DNA from: Allygus modestus
Lineage: Eukaryota; Arthropoda; Insecta; Hemiptera; Cicadellidae
NCBI GenBank assembly: GCA_963675035.1
Contig: OY776111.1
Location: forward strand, 200,644,266-200,708,265
Direction: 5' to 3'
Length of the DNA stretch: 64,000 bases
Under the pieces are notes generated by a model that saw only the letters and a program-made list of their open reading frames with translations, searched no databases and was not told the origin of the DNA. Both the position numbers and the translations under genes were made by a program. Positions 10,874 to 22,689 of the stretch are shown piece after piece. The stretch's first letter is position 1. Each line of letters starts with the position of its first letter.

Positions 10874-12177
10874 GTGTATAATCCATATAGTAAACCTCCT
10901 AATCCTAGAAGTTTTAAAGAAACTACTTTAAATCTAAAAGATGATAGTTGGAATGTTTTAAATTATAAAATTGGTGGTGTTAAATATGGGGAGTTTATTG
11001 ACGATGTATCCAAAACGTCGACTTTGGGCCAGACGTTAACCAGAAAAGATGGTGCCTTTGTACAAGGTAATACTAAATATGAGTTTTTAGAAACCCAGAG
11101 TAATAAGTAGAACGCTAATAAGCGCAAAATTACTAATGTGGAAAGGGGTGAAAGTTTAGACGATGTACCCACATTAGAGCAGACTTTAATAAGAAAAGAT
11201 GGTGCCTTTGTACAGGGTGATAATAAATAGCAATTTTTAGAATCGGAGAAAAATGTTTGGAATGCCAAAAAGCAAAAGATTGGGAATGTTAAGAATGCCG
11301 AAAATTTAGATGAAGTCCCAAATTTACAACAGACTTTAAAAACAAAGAAAGATAAGTAAAGAAAAGATAAGAAAAGAAAAGATGGTGCCTTTGTACAAGA
11401 CAATAATAAATATCAATTTTTAGAACTAAAAGAAAACAAATGGAATGATAATCACCATACAATTAGTAACCTGGGGGAAGGCGAAAAAAGCGGTGATGCT
11501 GTGAATGTTTCTCAAGTAACATTAAAGAGTAAAGATTTTGGAAATAAAAGACTAGTTCGTGTTAAACCTGCTGTCGATGATAATGATTGTGTAACAAAAC
11601 ATCAGAGTATAACATTGGATGGTGTTAAGTTTGATGGTAAAATTAAGCAATTAACAAAAATTTTACCAGGAACATTGCCAAATTATGTGGCTGTTGTCAA
11701 TCAAATATGAACAAAATGTGATAAAAGCATAATAAAACAGGGGGATAAAAATTATAATGCATTAACATTAGATAACGATGAGTGGGATGCCGAAGAAAAA
11801 TTAATAAAGAATGTACCCAAAGGCAAAGATAGGAGTGATATTTGTTTAATGTCACAGGCTTTGAGGTATGACAATACAAATACAAATTTAGACAAGACAA
11901 TTATATATTTGATATTTGTTTAACACCACAGGCTTTGAGGGTTGACAATAAAAGTAAGAAATTTATGCAAGACAATAATGAAATCGATTTGATGATGTAC
12001 AATCGTCAATTGTTAGTTGCAGACCCTACATCTTTAAGCGTATTTAAGACTTTAGATGGTGAGGCATATGAATTTACCAAAAAACTATGTATATCAAAGA
12101 ATGAGTGATGATATGTTAGTTGGTAGCAATGGAGTGTTTTTTGAAACGACGGAGACTGGCAGATACGTTAACATTTA
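10874..12177 (+). pseudogene. Fibre/tail-like repeat protein of the Maverick, broken
   Basis: Three to four internal repeats of about 150-180 bp each end in the segment KDGAFVQ (nucleotides near 11045, 11195 and 11378) and contain W-N-x-x-x-x-K-I-x-N-V followed by L-D-D-V-P-x-L-x-Q-T-L. This 'N-x-x-I-x-N-V, then D-D/A-V' pattern is reminiscent of phage and adenovirus-like fibre shaft repeats. In-frame stops occur at about 11108, 11228 and 11356, and frame breaks after 11710 and 11920. The frame ends near 12177. There is no ATG at the 5' edge (GTG at 10874). The role as a host-attachment fibre is inference from repeat character and position between capsid and integrase. Confidence 0.6.
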
Positions 12178-12208
12178 AAATAAATAATAAAAAATAATTG
12201 CTTACGAA

Positions 12209-13060
12209 TTGCATATGCCCGCGAGAAAGAATTTTGTTATAAGGTATTTTAAGGTATTGGGTATAAACGAAACTGTTCAAATAGATTTAATAGATACACA
12301 GAATTATGCTAGAGAGAATTCTGGGAATAAATATAGTTTAACTTTAATAGACACATTTTATAAAAAAGCTTATGGTGTCTTATGGTGGCTTATACTAAAG
12401 AATAAAACTGGATTAGTGGTCACAGAAGCTATAACAACTTTTCTCCCAAAGGGAGTTAAAAGTATTCAATCCGATAACGGAAAAGAATTTTTGAATGAAC
12501 ATTTTACCAAACTAATGAAAAAGCTAAATATTAATCACTAACACACTTACTCTACAACTAAGATTGCTATTGTGGAAAGGTTTCAGATAACTTTAAAGAA
12601 TTGGTTATATAGAAAGTCAGTGCACAGGGGAGTTACAAATGGTTGGATTTACTTCCAAAGTTAATCAGAAAATTTAATAATAAAGTACATGGGTCCATAG
12701 AGATGAAGCCTAACCAAGTAAGTGCTAAGAACCCTAGAGATGTACACGAAAGGTTGGCAACTAAAGTACAAGTTAAAAAGCCAAAGTATAAGTTGGGAGA
12801 TACTGTAAGGATTTCCAAGTATAAACATGTATTTAGTAAAGGATATACCCTTAACTGGACAGGGGAGCTTTTTACAATAGCAGAAGTTAAGAAAACAAAG
12901 CCTGTGACTTGTATTTTGAAAGATGAGAATGACAATATAATCAAAGGAGGATTTTTATGAGCAAGAATTGTTAAAGACTAAATATAAAGACATGTATTTA
13001 GTTGAGAAGGTAATTAGGAGGAAGGGTGAGTTATTATATGTCAAACGGCTTGGGTTCCCA
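12209..13060 (+). pseudogene. Maverick retroviral-type integrase (DDE), broken
   Basis: The catalytic core shows QIDLID (first Asp, near 12280), SDNGKEF (second Asp, near 12470) and AIVERF (Glu, near 12570), with about 33 residues between second Asp and Glu. An in-frame stop at 12539-12541 falls between them. A frameshift near 12640 leads to a C-terminal SH3/chromo-like segment (KYKLGDTVRISKYKHVF, about 12787-12837). The integrase inserts the element and normally sits next to one terminal repeat, as here. The N-terminal zinc-binding region is missing or unrecognisable upstream of 12209. Confidence 0.88.
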
Positions 13061-13142
13061 AGTAGCCAGAACTCTGGATTTCCGCTAAGGATGTATTAAA
13101 ATAATTTGGCAAAAGAATCTTGAGGTGTGTTTAAAATATAAA

Positions 13143-13767
13143 AATTGTTTTACATTTTATATAAAATCCTAAAACCGAATACGTCCTGGGGGAGGACAAT
13201 CCTGGTCCGGGAAAAGTCATCAAGATCGGCGAAACCCTCCCGAAAATATACTACTACACACAATTGATAGATGCTGTACATATTATGGTTGGTAATGGGA
13301 CTTGTGATTGATTATTGTCGATTATGGTACTTTGACTATGTAACATATATATACTAAGCAATATATTTAATATAAACAGCAAAGATCGTGTGCCGGTCCA
13401 AAAACTGATCCCCATGTTATTCTTATGGGAAAAACGAAAGTGTCTTTAAATCACTGATTCTAATATTGATTTTTTTAAATGTGGGTGGTGAGTAAATATA
13501 CACTAGCCTACAACAAATCTAAATTTTAAACTAATTGGACCATACATACCATAGTTAGTTTTTTAGATTTTGACAGTTAATTTTAAAAAATATAGGGGAC
13601 GGGTTGGGAAAAATGTATTTAATATAAACAGGGGTCGAACATTACTATAGGCCAAAAAGGAAATTTGTATAGGCCGGGAGACGGCGTCGGCGCAAAAACG
13701 GCTACCCAAAAGAATAACATGGGAAAAAGTGCCGAAAGTGGCGTCATTATGTGGGTTTGCCTCTACT
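13143..13767 (-). repeat. Right terminal inverted repeat of the Maverick
   Basis: This is the reverse complement of 1478-2051, ending GGGTTTGCCTCTACT at 13767. It also contains the CCATAAGAATAACATGG motif in reverse (13411-13428), which recurs in an unrelated dispersed element family in this window. Confidence 0.93.
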
Positions 13768-14515
13768 TGTGTGTACGCCTGTTAAATATTAATTAATTTA
13801 CCAAGCCTTTCGATTCAACCATGTGAATGTTTCGGGGTTTCGATAGTTTTCTTGCTGCCCTCCAACAGCAGTTTATTATGGTTCTTATGTTTTCATATGT
13901 ATCACCATGAGGCCAATTTTCTTGTTTACAATTTCCATATTGGCTTTCTTTTAATTTATATGAAGAAGAGACCATCCATATCGCATTATTAACTCAGAAT
14001 TGGTTTAATTACAAAACTTAAAGGAGAATGTTTAAGTTTAATCTGTCAATGAGATAATTATTGTGCAATCCCACAAGCAAACATTGCTCACAATAACATA
14101 ACTATTGGGAGATTAGGATGTTTTACTGAAATTTAGTATATACATCTATATCTAAAGTTATTATTCAGAACCTCTCGGGTAATTATAAATTTATATAAAG
14201 AAAGAAGACTGTGGAAGGGGGCGAGGGCGCGTGTAGCTGTCACGCCATCTGCCGTCAGCTTTGCAAGGCGGCCACATGTCTTGTTATCGCCACATCTCAT
14301 GCCTGCAAAAATCTACAATTCTTCGCTTTCGCCAGTCTATTAGTAATCGATTTGAATATTATTCTTTCGCAAATTTTTCATCTCAATCACGGAACAGCTA
14401 TGTTGCCAATATCCCATCGTACTCGATGAAACCGTCAAGTGCATTTTATTACAAGCAATTGCTTATTTTAATTTTGCCTTTAAAAACTAATTGTAAATAC
14501 AAAACATCATATCCT
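13768..14515. other. Gene-free DNA with a dispersed repeat fragment
   Basis: No gene was recognised. The stretch at about 14275-14375 (CGCCACATCTC...ATCGATTTGAATATTAT) has a diverged copy at 31168-31265. A block at 14140-14215 (CTAAAGTTATTATTCAGAAC and following) recurs at 15525-15597. Confidence 0.5.
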
Positions 14516-14536
14516 ATACTCTAATATGAGTAAGGT

Positions 14537-14568
<32 letters not shown>

Positions 14569-15741
14569 ATGCTTGCTTGCTTGCTTGCGACACGGATCTC
14601 AAAAACGGCTCCAACGATTTCCTTAAAATGTTGGAAATAACTAATTTCTGGGATAAAAATAAGTTCTAGACAGGCCTCATCCCCAGGAAAAATCAAATAA
14701 TGTAAAAAACTAAAATGAAAAGTTAAAAACATTAACATTGGGCTTATGGAGTTTCAAATAAAAACAAAAGAATTGTAACAGCTGTTCATAATCAACCAGG
14801 GAACTGTCAAAGTAATACTCATCTTGTATATGATTATAACATGTGGTTTCCTGAGAGCAGATATTAAAAGATTTGAGGGAAGATTACATTAATAGAGTAG
14901 TACGTAAAATAAGTCAAAGGGACATTGAGCTATAAATAACAACTGACCTTAAAAATGTAGAAAAGAGGCAAATGAGTTATTCAAATCTGATTACCAGTAG
15001 GGGGAAGTGGTGAAATATTACTCCAAGTCATCCAAACAAACTGACTGGCCTTCACCCGAGCAAAGCTCGGCCCCCAGGTACTATACTGTAATATGAGTAA
15101 GGAGTGCTTAATTACTTGTTTGCTCGCAACTCTGATCTGAAATACGGCCTCGACGATTTGCTTAAAGTGTTGGAAATTGCTAATTTCTGGTTTACTAGGC
15201 AGATCTCATCTCCCCCCCCAAAAAAAATCTAATTTAAAACCTAATTTGAAAGATTAAAAAATGGCATTGGGCTTATGGAGTTTAAACTCAAAAACAATAG
15301 AAAAACAACGGCTGTTTATAAACAAAAGCAGCCAGTGAACTAAACTTTCAAAGTAAATGGTAGGCCTAATAATACATGTCAATGTATACATTGTCGTGTG
15401 AGTTATCAACTTGTAGTTTCCTGAGTATAGTGACTGCTAAAACCATTAAATAAAGGTTGTATATCGAGTAGTCTTATCCAAAATTAATAGCCAAGCATGT
15501 ACATTAGAAAAATACTACCGAATACATTTATATCTAAAGTTATTATTCAGAACTTCTCGGGTAGTTATAAATTTATATAAAGAAAGAAGACTGTGATTGA
15601 GCTATAATAACATCTGGAGTGACTTTAAAGATAAGCAAATGAGCGAAGCAAATCGGTTCGTTAGTAGGGGGCGTGTTGGAAAATTACTCCCTAGTAGGCT
15701 ATGCTAAACAATCTGACTGACCTTTGAGCAAAGCTCGGTCC
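14516..15741 (+). repeat. Two tandem copies of an interspersed element, with a TTGC microsatellite
   Basis: Copy 1 (about 14516-15080) and copy 2 (about 15083-15741) both begin TAATATGAGTAAGG, share the internal segments GTTGGAAAT...CTAATTTCTGG and CATTGGGCTTATGGAGTTT, and end with a GAGCAAAGCTCGG block (CCGAGC-AAA-GCTCGG hairpin in copy 1, about 15057-15071) followed by CCCCCAG or CCCCAA. Copy 1 has a (TTGC)n tract at about 14534-14588. A terminal hairpin with no target duplication suggests a Helitron-like 3' end; that class call is weak. Confidence 0.6.
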
Positions 15742-15837
15742 CCAATATACGGTTGATTATAGTGAAATATTCTCAATTAAAGTCGCTTAAGTCCCGTTGT
15801 CCGCACGGCGATCAAGCAAGTATTTAAATGAGTTAAG

Positions 15838-16983
15838 TTTTAGCGAATTCCCTCTATAGGGAAGAAGCTATTACCGTAGTCGGCATGGTAAGCCCTAGGC
15901 CCGGGACCATGATAACTTTTCGTTTTGAGGTCCCCAGGCCCAAAAAACACCATTCGTTCGAAACTGTATATATAGACTGTGTGTGTGTATGCGCGTGTGC
16001 GTGTGTGTGTGTGTGTGTCCGTGGGTGCGATAACTCTCGTAAAAATGGTCCGATTTCGATTAAATTTGGTACAAATGTGTAAAGCAACATTTATGACTTT
16101 AAATTCGAAAACCAGACAGATCGACCAATGCAAAGTGATTTTTTTTTTTGGGGGGGGGGTTTGTACCCCAAAAACGGGTTTAGTACCCCGTTGTACCCCA
16201 AAATGTAATATTTTATTAAATCATACTTTAATTTTCACCATTGAATTCAGCTTTAAAAAACACACAATTTAGTGTTTTGATCATTTCTCTACGTCTATTG
16301 GTTACAGAGATATTGAAAGTGCTGAACCCACTATGTTGTCCAATGTTATTCTTATGGAGAATAAGAAAAATGTCATATCTCGCTCATTTATGGACGTATA
16401 CTAACGAGACTTGGTATACGGCTTCATCTGGTTGTGGTATATTTTTATCAGCACAACAAACATTTTGCTCGATGATTCCCGTAGCAGCAAACCTGCGTAT
16501 TCAGCCCCCATGTTATTCTTATGGAAAATAAGTCAAATGTAATGTCTCCCTTAATTATGAACGTAATTTAAAAACAACTTGGTAGGCATGTGGCTTGTAG
16601 TTTCACCATGTTGAATTATTTTGATATTCGCATAAAAACCCATATTTTGTGTTCCTTGTTGCAGCAAACCTGCTTACTCATCCCCCATGTTATTCTTATG
16701 GAGATAACCAAAATTAAACTTGGTACGTGGCTTCACTAAGTTCAATTATATTTGTATTTGCATAAACATCAATGGCTTGCGTTCCTTGTTTCAGCAAACC
16801 TACATACTCACTCCTAATGTTATTGTTATGGGGAATAATTAAAATGGTTTATATTATTTATTTTGTAGTACTGTACATGTTATTATGTGAACATATTTTT
16901 ATGAAACTTGGTATGCAGCTTTATGTGGTATTAAGATATTGGAAATTCGCTGAGTACGCAGTTTTGCTGCGACGGGGGTATTT
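15838..16983 (-). mobile_element. Non-autonomous dispersed element, copy B
   Basis: Same family as 2937-4283, in reverse. TTTTAGCGAATTCCCTCTAT at the left corresponds to the 3' end, and GGAAATTCGCTGAGTACGC...GGGGGTATTT at the right to the 5' end. It has a GT-rich microsatellite near 15978-16020 and four diverged CCATAAGAATAACATGGG repeats in reverse (near 16340, 16510, 16685 and 16815). There is no coding capacity. Confidence 0.85.
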
Positions 16984-19631
16984 GACACTTTCGTTTTCAC
17001 TTTTCAATAATATCGAGAATACTGTATATAAAGTGACCATAACTATGAATACGATCATTCTCCCCCCAATCGCGATTGTGTAGACATATTCGCTTCTCCA
17101 CACCAGCCACAGCTATAGCGGTACATAAGTTACTTTGCTTGCTGTGCTGTACAATGCAGGACAGATGTTGCTCGCACGTGTCCCCCTTCCGCGTCGGAAG
17201 TAGCCCCCTCTCATCACCGGAAACAGCCCCTGTAATCAGTCCTTCCGGTCTATGTGCTGCGACCTACCAGAGGTATGATAAAACATAGGCCCATTTTTCA
17301 TTTCAAATACACACACGATGCTGATTGCAGATAACTCAACGATGGGTCAAATTTACAATGGGACTCGATAGGTTTAAATGTCATTGCGAAGGCTGATTTG
17401 TTATTCACAAATAATTTCTTTCCAGTGGGGTTAGCTGGTTTTGCTATGAAATGATTTCGGCCTGACGTTAGCCGCCAAACCATTGGGTCCCGACAGGTAT
17501 GATGTCATACCCGCCTTTCCGTCGCGGGAGGGTCTATTCGAACAGTGTCAGTTGTCCAAAGTTTTCTCTAATCGGCTTTTTATTACTCAAAATCATCACA
17601 TGCCAAATATTAAATGAGTATATGTTCAAAATAAATGCTTTTAGAGTTTTTACCATATAAAATAATAATGCAATTTAAAATACAGCAATTGTTTAGATTA
17701 TACCCTAATTATCAGTCATATACGTTCATACCAGCACTCGATAGGTCAAAACCTAATGTCACTGTTTTTTTTTTTTAAATCGGGAAATATATAAATTAAT
17801 TTTATAATTTTATACAACCAATATAAAACTAATGCAGTTATAATAAAGACGCGCTGCGCTCTTGTTAAAATTTACTAGTTGCCTTTGAAGTCTAAACGTA
17901 GCTTTACACTTACGCACGAATTTATTAATCTGGGAGGTTTGTAATTGCGTATCGGTGTTCGGGATGAAGGGTAGGAAGCGGCAACAAGTAAACGCGGACA
18001 TGTGGCGTGCTGATTGGATAATGACCCCAGGGAACTGACAAGTGTCCCTTGGCATGATGAGTAATGCCGCGTACAGTATGACCACCGCAGATGTGGTTTC
18101 CCGCCCCCGCCACTCGAGCCCCGAGATATCAGCAGGCAACCGGCAATCAATTGAAACGAGGCTTCATCAGTTTCAGTCGGTATATTGGAGATTCTATCCA
18201 TCTATTCCATCCATCTATTGTAGTTTATGTTGTCATTGCCAATACTGTATCAGCACGTGGTGTAAGTCCCAAGTCCCACGCAATGTTCCTTTTATTTTCT
18301 GAAAATTGTTATTATTCACCGACTATTTTTAAACCACGGAGAGTCCTTTCTCGTGACTACACAATTCCTCTTATGTATACAATGTGTATAGAATCATGGA
18401 ATATTTATTTATTTAATATATTATTTATTCTATGATAGAACATACTGTGTACTTTGTTCGGGTACAGTGAACTCTGCATTATTTTATTTAATGAAAAGTG
18501 ATGCCATTCATTTTTTCGATCGAGCCAATTGAACTAATCATTGCATGAAACATGTCAAGCTAGGCGCAAATTTTACCTTTTTATGATAGATAGCCTACGG
18601 GGCATTATGTTTAGAAAATCTTATCTCTTTATGTATTATTCTCAAGGTTTCTTTGCCGGTAGTCCACATCTCTCTTAATACTTCATCAAAACCAATAATT
18701 GAGCCATAATTTTGTATACCATCTTCACCGCTAAATACGAAAAATAAATAAACAGTTTAAAACCATAAAAATGATCATTTAAGATGTGCGTGTGCTATTC
18801 TAGGTAGGCAGTAGAATTGCTAGATCATCACATTTTTATGCCAAATGTATATAGTAAAAATTCATAATGCGGAATTAGACTTTTAATCGTTGAAAATTTT
18901 AACTATAAAGTTGTATTTTTGAGGTTATGTTTACAAAGTAAGTAATATACAGTGTTTACATTTCTGTTATTTACAAACAATACTTTTTATAACGTGTGGT
19001 AAGGAACGCTTCTGCTTCTATCATGTATAGATAAAGCAAACAACTGATTTTTACGTCCTAGGACTTAAAAAAAATCACAGCTGATTTTTTAGGTCCTAGG
19101 ACAATAAAGTGACGTTTTTCGTACTATTTAGGAACAAAAAACATGCGGATTTAGTACAGAATGGTAAAAATAATTTAAGTAGGAAGTAGTTTTGGTTTCA
19201 ATACTCAGTTTGATAGGTACTGGGTACGAAAGGCTATAAGAAATTGATTACCCTTGTTACTGCAGAACATAGTGCTATACATTTCTTGTAGAATTAAAAA
19301 CATAATTTAACTATGTCATGCGTATCGTGATCGTAAAGCATATCTGCTGTTGTAAAGTGTTCAGTATCCAATACGAAGCTTTTTTTGAGAACCATATGAG
19401 GTGACAGCCGTCATATAAAAAAGTCAAAACTCGATTAATTCAAATTTGTACTTATAAAAAGGTGACCATTTAATACACCAAACCAACTAAAATTAAATGT
19501 TAATGTTGAAGATGTATACGCAGGCCTATGACACTCCTTGGTCCATAGACTATTTGTGTAAAATATAAGCAGAATTGGTCCAGAGGTTTTGGCGTGATGG
19601 AACAATAGATAGACAGACAGACACCACCTCA
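16984..19631. other. Gene-free intergenic DNA
   Basis: No gene or RNA was recognised. Short open frames here lack family motifs. A GC-richer patch at about 17165-17250 and another at 18075-18130 stand out from the AT-rich background without explanation. Confidence 0.5.
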
Positions 19632-20584
19632 TTTTAGCGAATTTCCCCTATAGGGAAGAAGCTATTACCGTAGTTGGCATGGTTAGACCTAGGTCCGGGA
19701 CCATGATAACTTTTCGTTTTGAGGTCCCCAGAAGCCAAAAACACCATTCGTTCAAAACTGTATATGGATATATACATGTGTGTCCGTGAGCACGATACCT
19801 CTCGTAAAAATAGTCCTATTTTGAGGAAATTTGGTATAAACGTGTAAAGCAGCCTTTATGACTTCAGTTCGAATACCAGTCAGATAGCCCTATCCGAAGG
19901 GGTATTTTGGGGGTGTTTTGTGCCCCAAAAATGTTTTTTTTAGTTTTTTACCTATAATTTTTTGAAAAAGTCAAATTTTAGTTTTTCCATTGGAATCAGC
20001 TTAAAAAGACGCACAATTTGGTGTTTTGATCATTGCTCTACGTCAAATGGTTACAGAGATATTGAAAGTGCTAAATACTGTACGTTGTCCAATGTTACTG
20101 TTATGGAGAATAATGAAAATTGTATATCTCGCTTATTTATCAACTTATCCTGATGAAACTTGGTATATTGCTTCATATCGTTGTGGTCTATTGATATTTG
20201 CACTAAAAAACATTTTTTGGCCAATAGTTCCCGTAACAACAAACCCGCGTACTCAGCCCCCATGTTATTCTTATGGAGAATAAGAATCGTGTTATCTCCC
20301 TTAATTATGAACATAAATTAATCAAATTTGGTATGTGGCTTTACCTTTTTGGGTTATATTTATATTTGTATATAACCCCATTTTTTGTGTTCCTTGCTTC
20401 AGCAACCCTGCATACTCAGCCGCCATGTTATTCTTATGAAGAATAATTCAAATGTCATAAATCGTTTATTTATGAATGTATATATTGATGGAACTTGGTA
20501 TGCGGCTTAATGTGGTATTAAGATACATAAATATGCATTGGAAATTCGCTGAGTACGCAGGTTTGCTGCTACGGGGGGGTATTT
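19632..20584 (-). mobile_element. Non-autonomous dispersed element, copy C
   Basis: Reverse-orientation copy with intact boundaries: TTTTAGCGAATTTCCCCTAT at 19632 and the block ending ACGGGGGGGTATTT at 20584. It is shorter (953 bp) than copy A, with fewer internal repeats (motifs near 20090, 20262 and 20425) and only a short TA/TG stretch where other copies have a microsatellite. Confidence 0.85.
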
Positions 20585-22560
20585 ATAATAGTAGTGATTT
20601 GTTACAAACTTAAAAACAAAGTTATACTGGACCATAAAGAATGACCGTCCTGCTTAAAACAGGTTTCTTCAATTGTAGTGCCAAAGTGATCGTCTACTTT
20701 GATCTACAGATACGCCTTTGTTAGATTTACTATACAGTTGATAAATTCATTGGAAATAAAATGTACCTTATTTGTCAACTACATAACCTCGTAACCGCGG
20801 CCCCTATAGACACCTCGACTATAAAGAACTTGAAATTGCCCTATGATGTCCTAGTCAGTTGTCTGAAATTCGTGGAATGTCTCTTACTCACATAATTAAA
20901 ACAAAATTGTTGCTTTCAAATGCTGTCCTAAATGAGCTTGCCGTTTATGTGAGCATGAATGTGGTTGGTTGTTATAGAGACGGGGGCCGGCGGACAGCTT
21001 CGAGTGTTTTATCCTGAGTAAGTGTCACATGTTACCGCTCCCCCCGACTTCATTAAGCCACCGTTATACCCTCGTTGTCTATTAACAGTGCGTGGGTATG
21101 ATGGGGGGGGGGGTGCCGGCTGTGCTCTCCCAGGGGTGGATACCTCCACTGCGGGAATCGACATCTGGCGACTCTAAAATAGAAGCCCAGCAACCAGCCG
21201 AGTCGTATAACCTAGAGTCGTCAAAGTATCCCCCAACTTGACTTATATTTTGAATTATATTTACCGGAATTGCTTATTTCTAATGAGTATACGCAACAAG
21301 CGGAGCGAGGTAATTGTTGGAGTAATTCATTCAATGGAAATTAACCATTGAATGAACTACCGCGGCGTGGCTGTAGGCGCTGGCCTTGCGGCTGTTGGGC
21401 CGTGTTTCCGACATTGTGCAAACGCCGCTGATGAGTTTATGATTGTGGAACATCCGTCGTCTACCCGCACGCAGCACTCTGCTCACCCCTTGGCTTCATT
21501 ATCAGTCAGTTGCCTTATTTGCTTATTCCTTAACTATGCTTTATTTGTTTTACTGTCACATTTTTTTCTAATTTAGCATCCTGCTTTTCTCTTTAATAAA
21601 ATACATTACTGATTGAAAATGTTTAAATAATTAAAGGTCCAGACACTGTATGGAAGATACGCAATTTGAAATATGAAGATATGGGTATTCGTCTTCATAC
21701 TTACTTATTTAGCGTGTGACTGTTTGAATGATGTGCATCAGGAATACTCCAACTAACTATATTATTTACTAATTACTGGGCTAAAAACTCACCCTTCACT
21801 GAGAATACATGTTTTCCGATTGTTTTCGACCAACACGCCTTAGGCCCCAGTATGGTACCGGTAATGCAGCGGGATTTGAATTCCGGGCACTGACACCTGA
21901 AATGGAAGGCGCACACATGCCCTCACCCCTCGCTTACCTGGTCCCGGCAACAAAGCCCAAATCAAGGGGAGAGTCGTTCTTCCGGCCCCTAACCCCAACT
22001 TCCGTTCCCTTCTGGAGCTATTCAGGGCTTCCCTCTGTTTCTGTCCGGATATCGTCGAGCCTATGGTTTAGGATGGCTTCTGAGATGTTTTATATTACTA
22101 TCCTATTCCATTCCAAATTTAAAAGCATTTTACGATATATAAAACGTAGATTGAGTGTTCGGGCTCATAACATAAATTCAACTGGTCAAAATCAAAAAGG
22201 TTTCACGGATCGCCGAAATCCATTTAAACATAAACTTTATATTTAATATTTACATTTTACCTTATAATTAAAAAGGTTTACCAACAAAAAATACACAGGT
22301 TTTCCTTTACGTGTTAAATAAATATCAAAATGGTAATTTAAGTGTTTTTTAGCTCGTAAATAAGATGGCATCTGTATTGGAATTTATTTTGGCTATGTCC
22401 TTGAAAATTTAAAGTGCAAATTTATGTTTCATCTAATGAAGCTCATATAAAGTTGTTGCATACTTTCTTTCTGACACTTAGGCCCGTTATACTCACAGTT
22501 TCCATTAGGTAACAAAGCTAAATTATATCTCCTCCCTCAGAGCGCAGCCGAGAGCCGAGA
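20585..22560. other. Gene-free intergenic DNA
   Basis: No convincing coding exon was recognised. A G-run at about 21102-21112 and a CpG-richer patch at 21350-21490 are the only notable features. The open frames at 21352-21576 and 21809-22246 show no family motif. Confidence 0.45.
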
Positions 22561-22571
22561 CAGTTGCAGTT

Positions 22572-22681
22572 GCAGCTGTACAGTAGGCTGTAGGTGTTGT
22601 CGCAGTCTGAAGCCTGGCCATGTCTCTCCTCCGGTTCAGCTGTCCGATATCGAGAATGCGGGCAATAAACACACGCAGCTG
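22572..22681. promoter_or_regulatory. Candidate E-box cluster 1 upstream of neur
   Basis: Three proneural-type E-boxes (RCAGCTG) lie within 110 bp: GCAGCTG at 22572-22578, CAGCTGT (reverse ACAGCTG) at 22637-22643 and GCAGCTG at 22675-22681. Neur is a known direct target of proneural bHLH proteins in Drosophila. An enhancer role here, 13 kb upstream of exon 1A, is inference. Confidence 0.3.
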
Positions 22682-22689
22682 CCTGGACA

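Larger units (their letters stand above)
1478..13767 (+). mobile_element. Maverick/Polinton DNA transposon (adintovirus-like), complete but decayed
   Basis: A 12.3-kb element is bounded by long inverted repeats that start AGTAGAGGCAAACCC at 1478 and end with the reverse complement at 13767. The flanks read TGTGTA on the left (1472-1477) and TGTGTGTA on the right (13768-13775), consistent with the 6-bp target duplication typical of Mavericks plus TG slippage. In order it carries polymerase B (+), packaging ATPase (-), PLA2-like protein (+), adenain-type protease (+), minor capsid (+), major capsid (+), a short conserved ORF, a fibre-like repeat protein and an integrase (+). Almost every gene has stops or frameshifts, so the copy is inactive. 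A second element (2937-4283) is inserted in the polymerase. The gene set defines the family; that this lineage once formed virions is an inference. Confidence 0.95.

Noticed and set aside
13793..13975. Reverse-strand 60-codon open frame next to the Maverick
   Set aside because: It looks protein-like (YGNCKQENWPHGDTYENIRT) but I could not place it in any family, and it has no splice or start support.
21809..22246. 145-codon plus-strand open frame
   Set aside because: No domain, low-complexity proline/serine composition and no splice context; probably chance.
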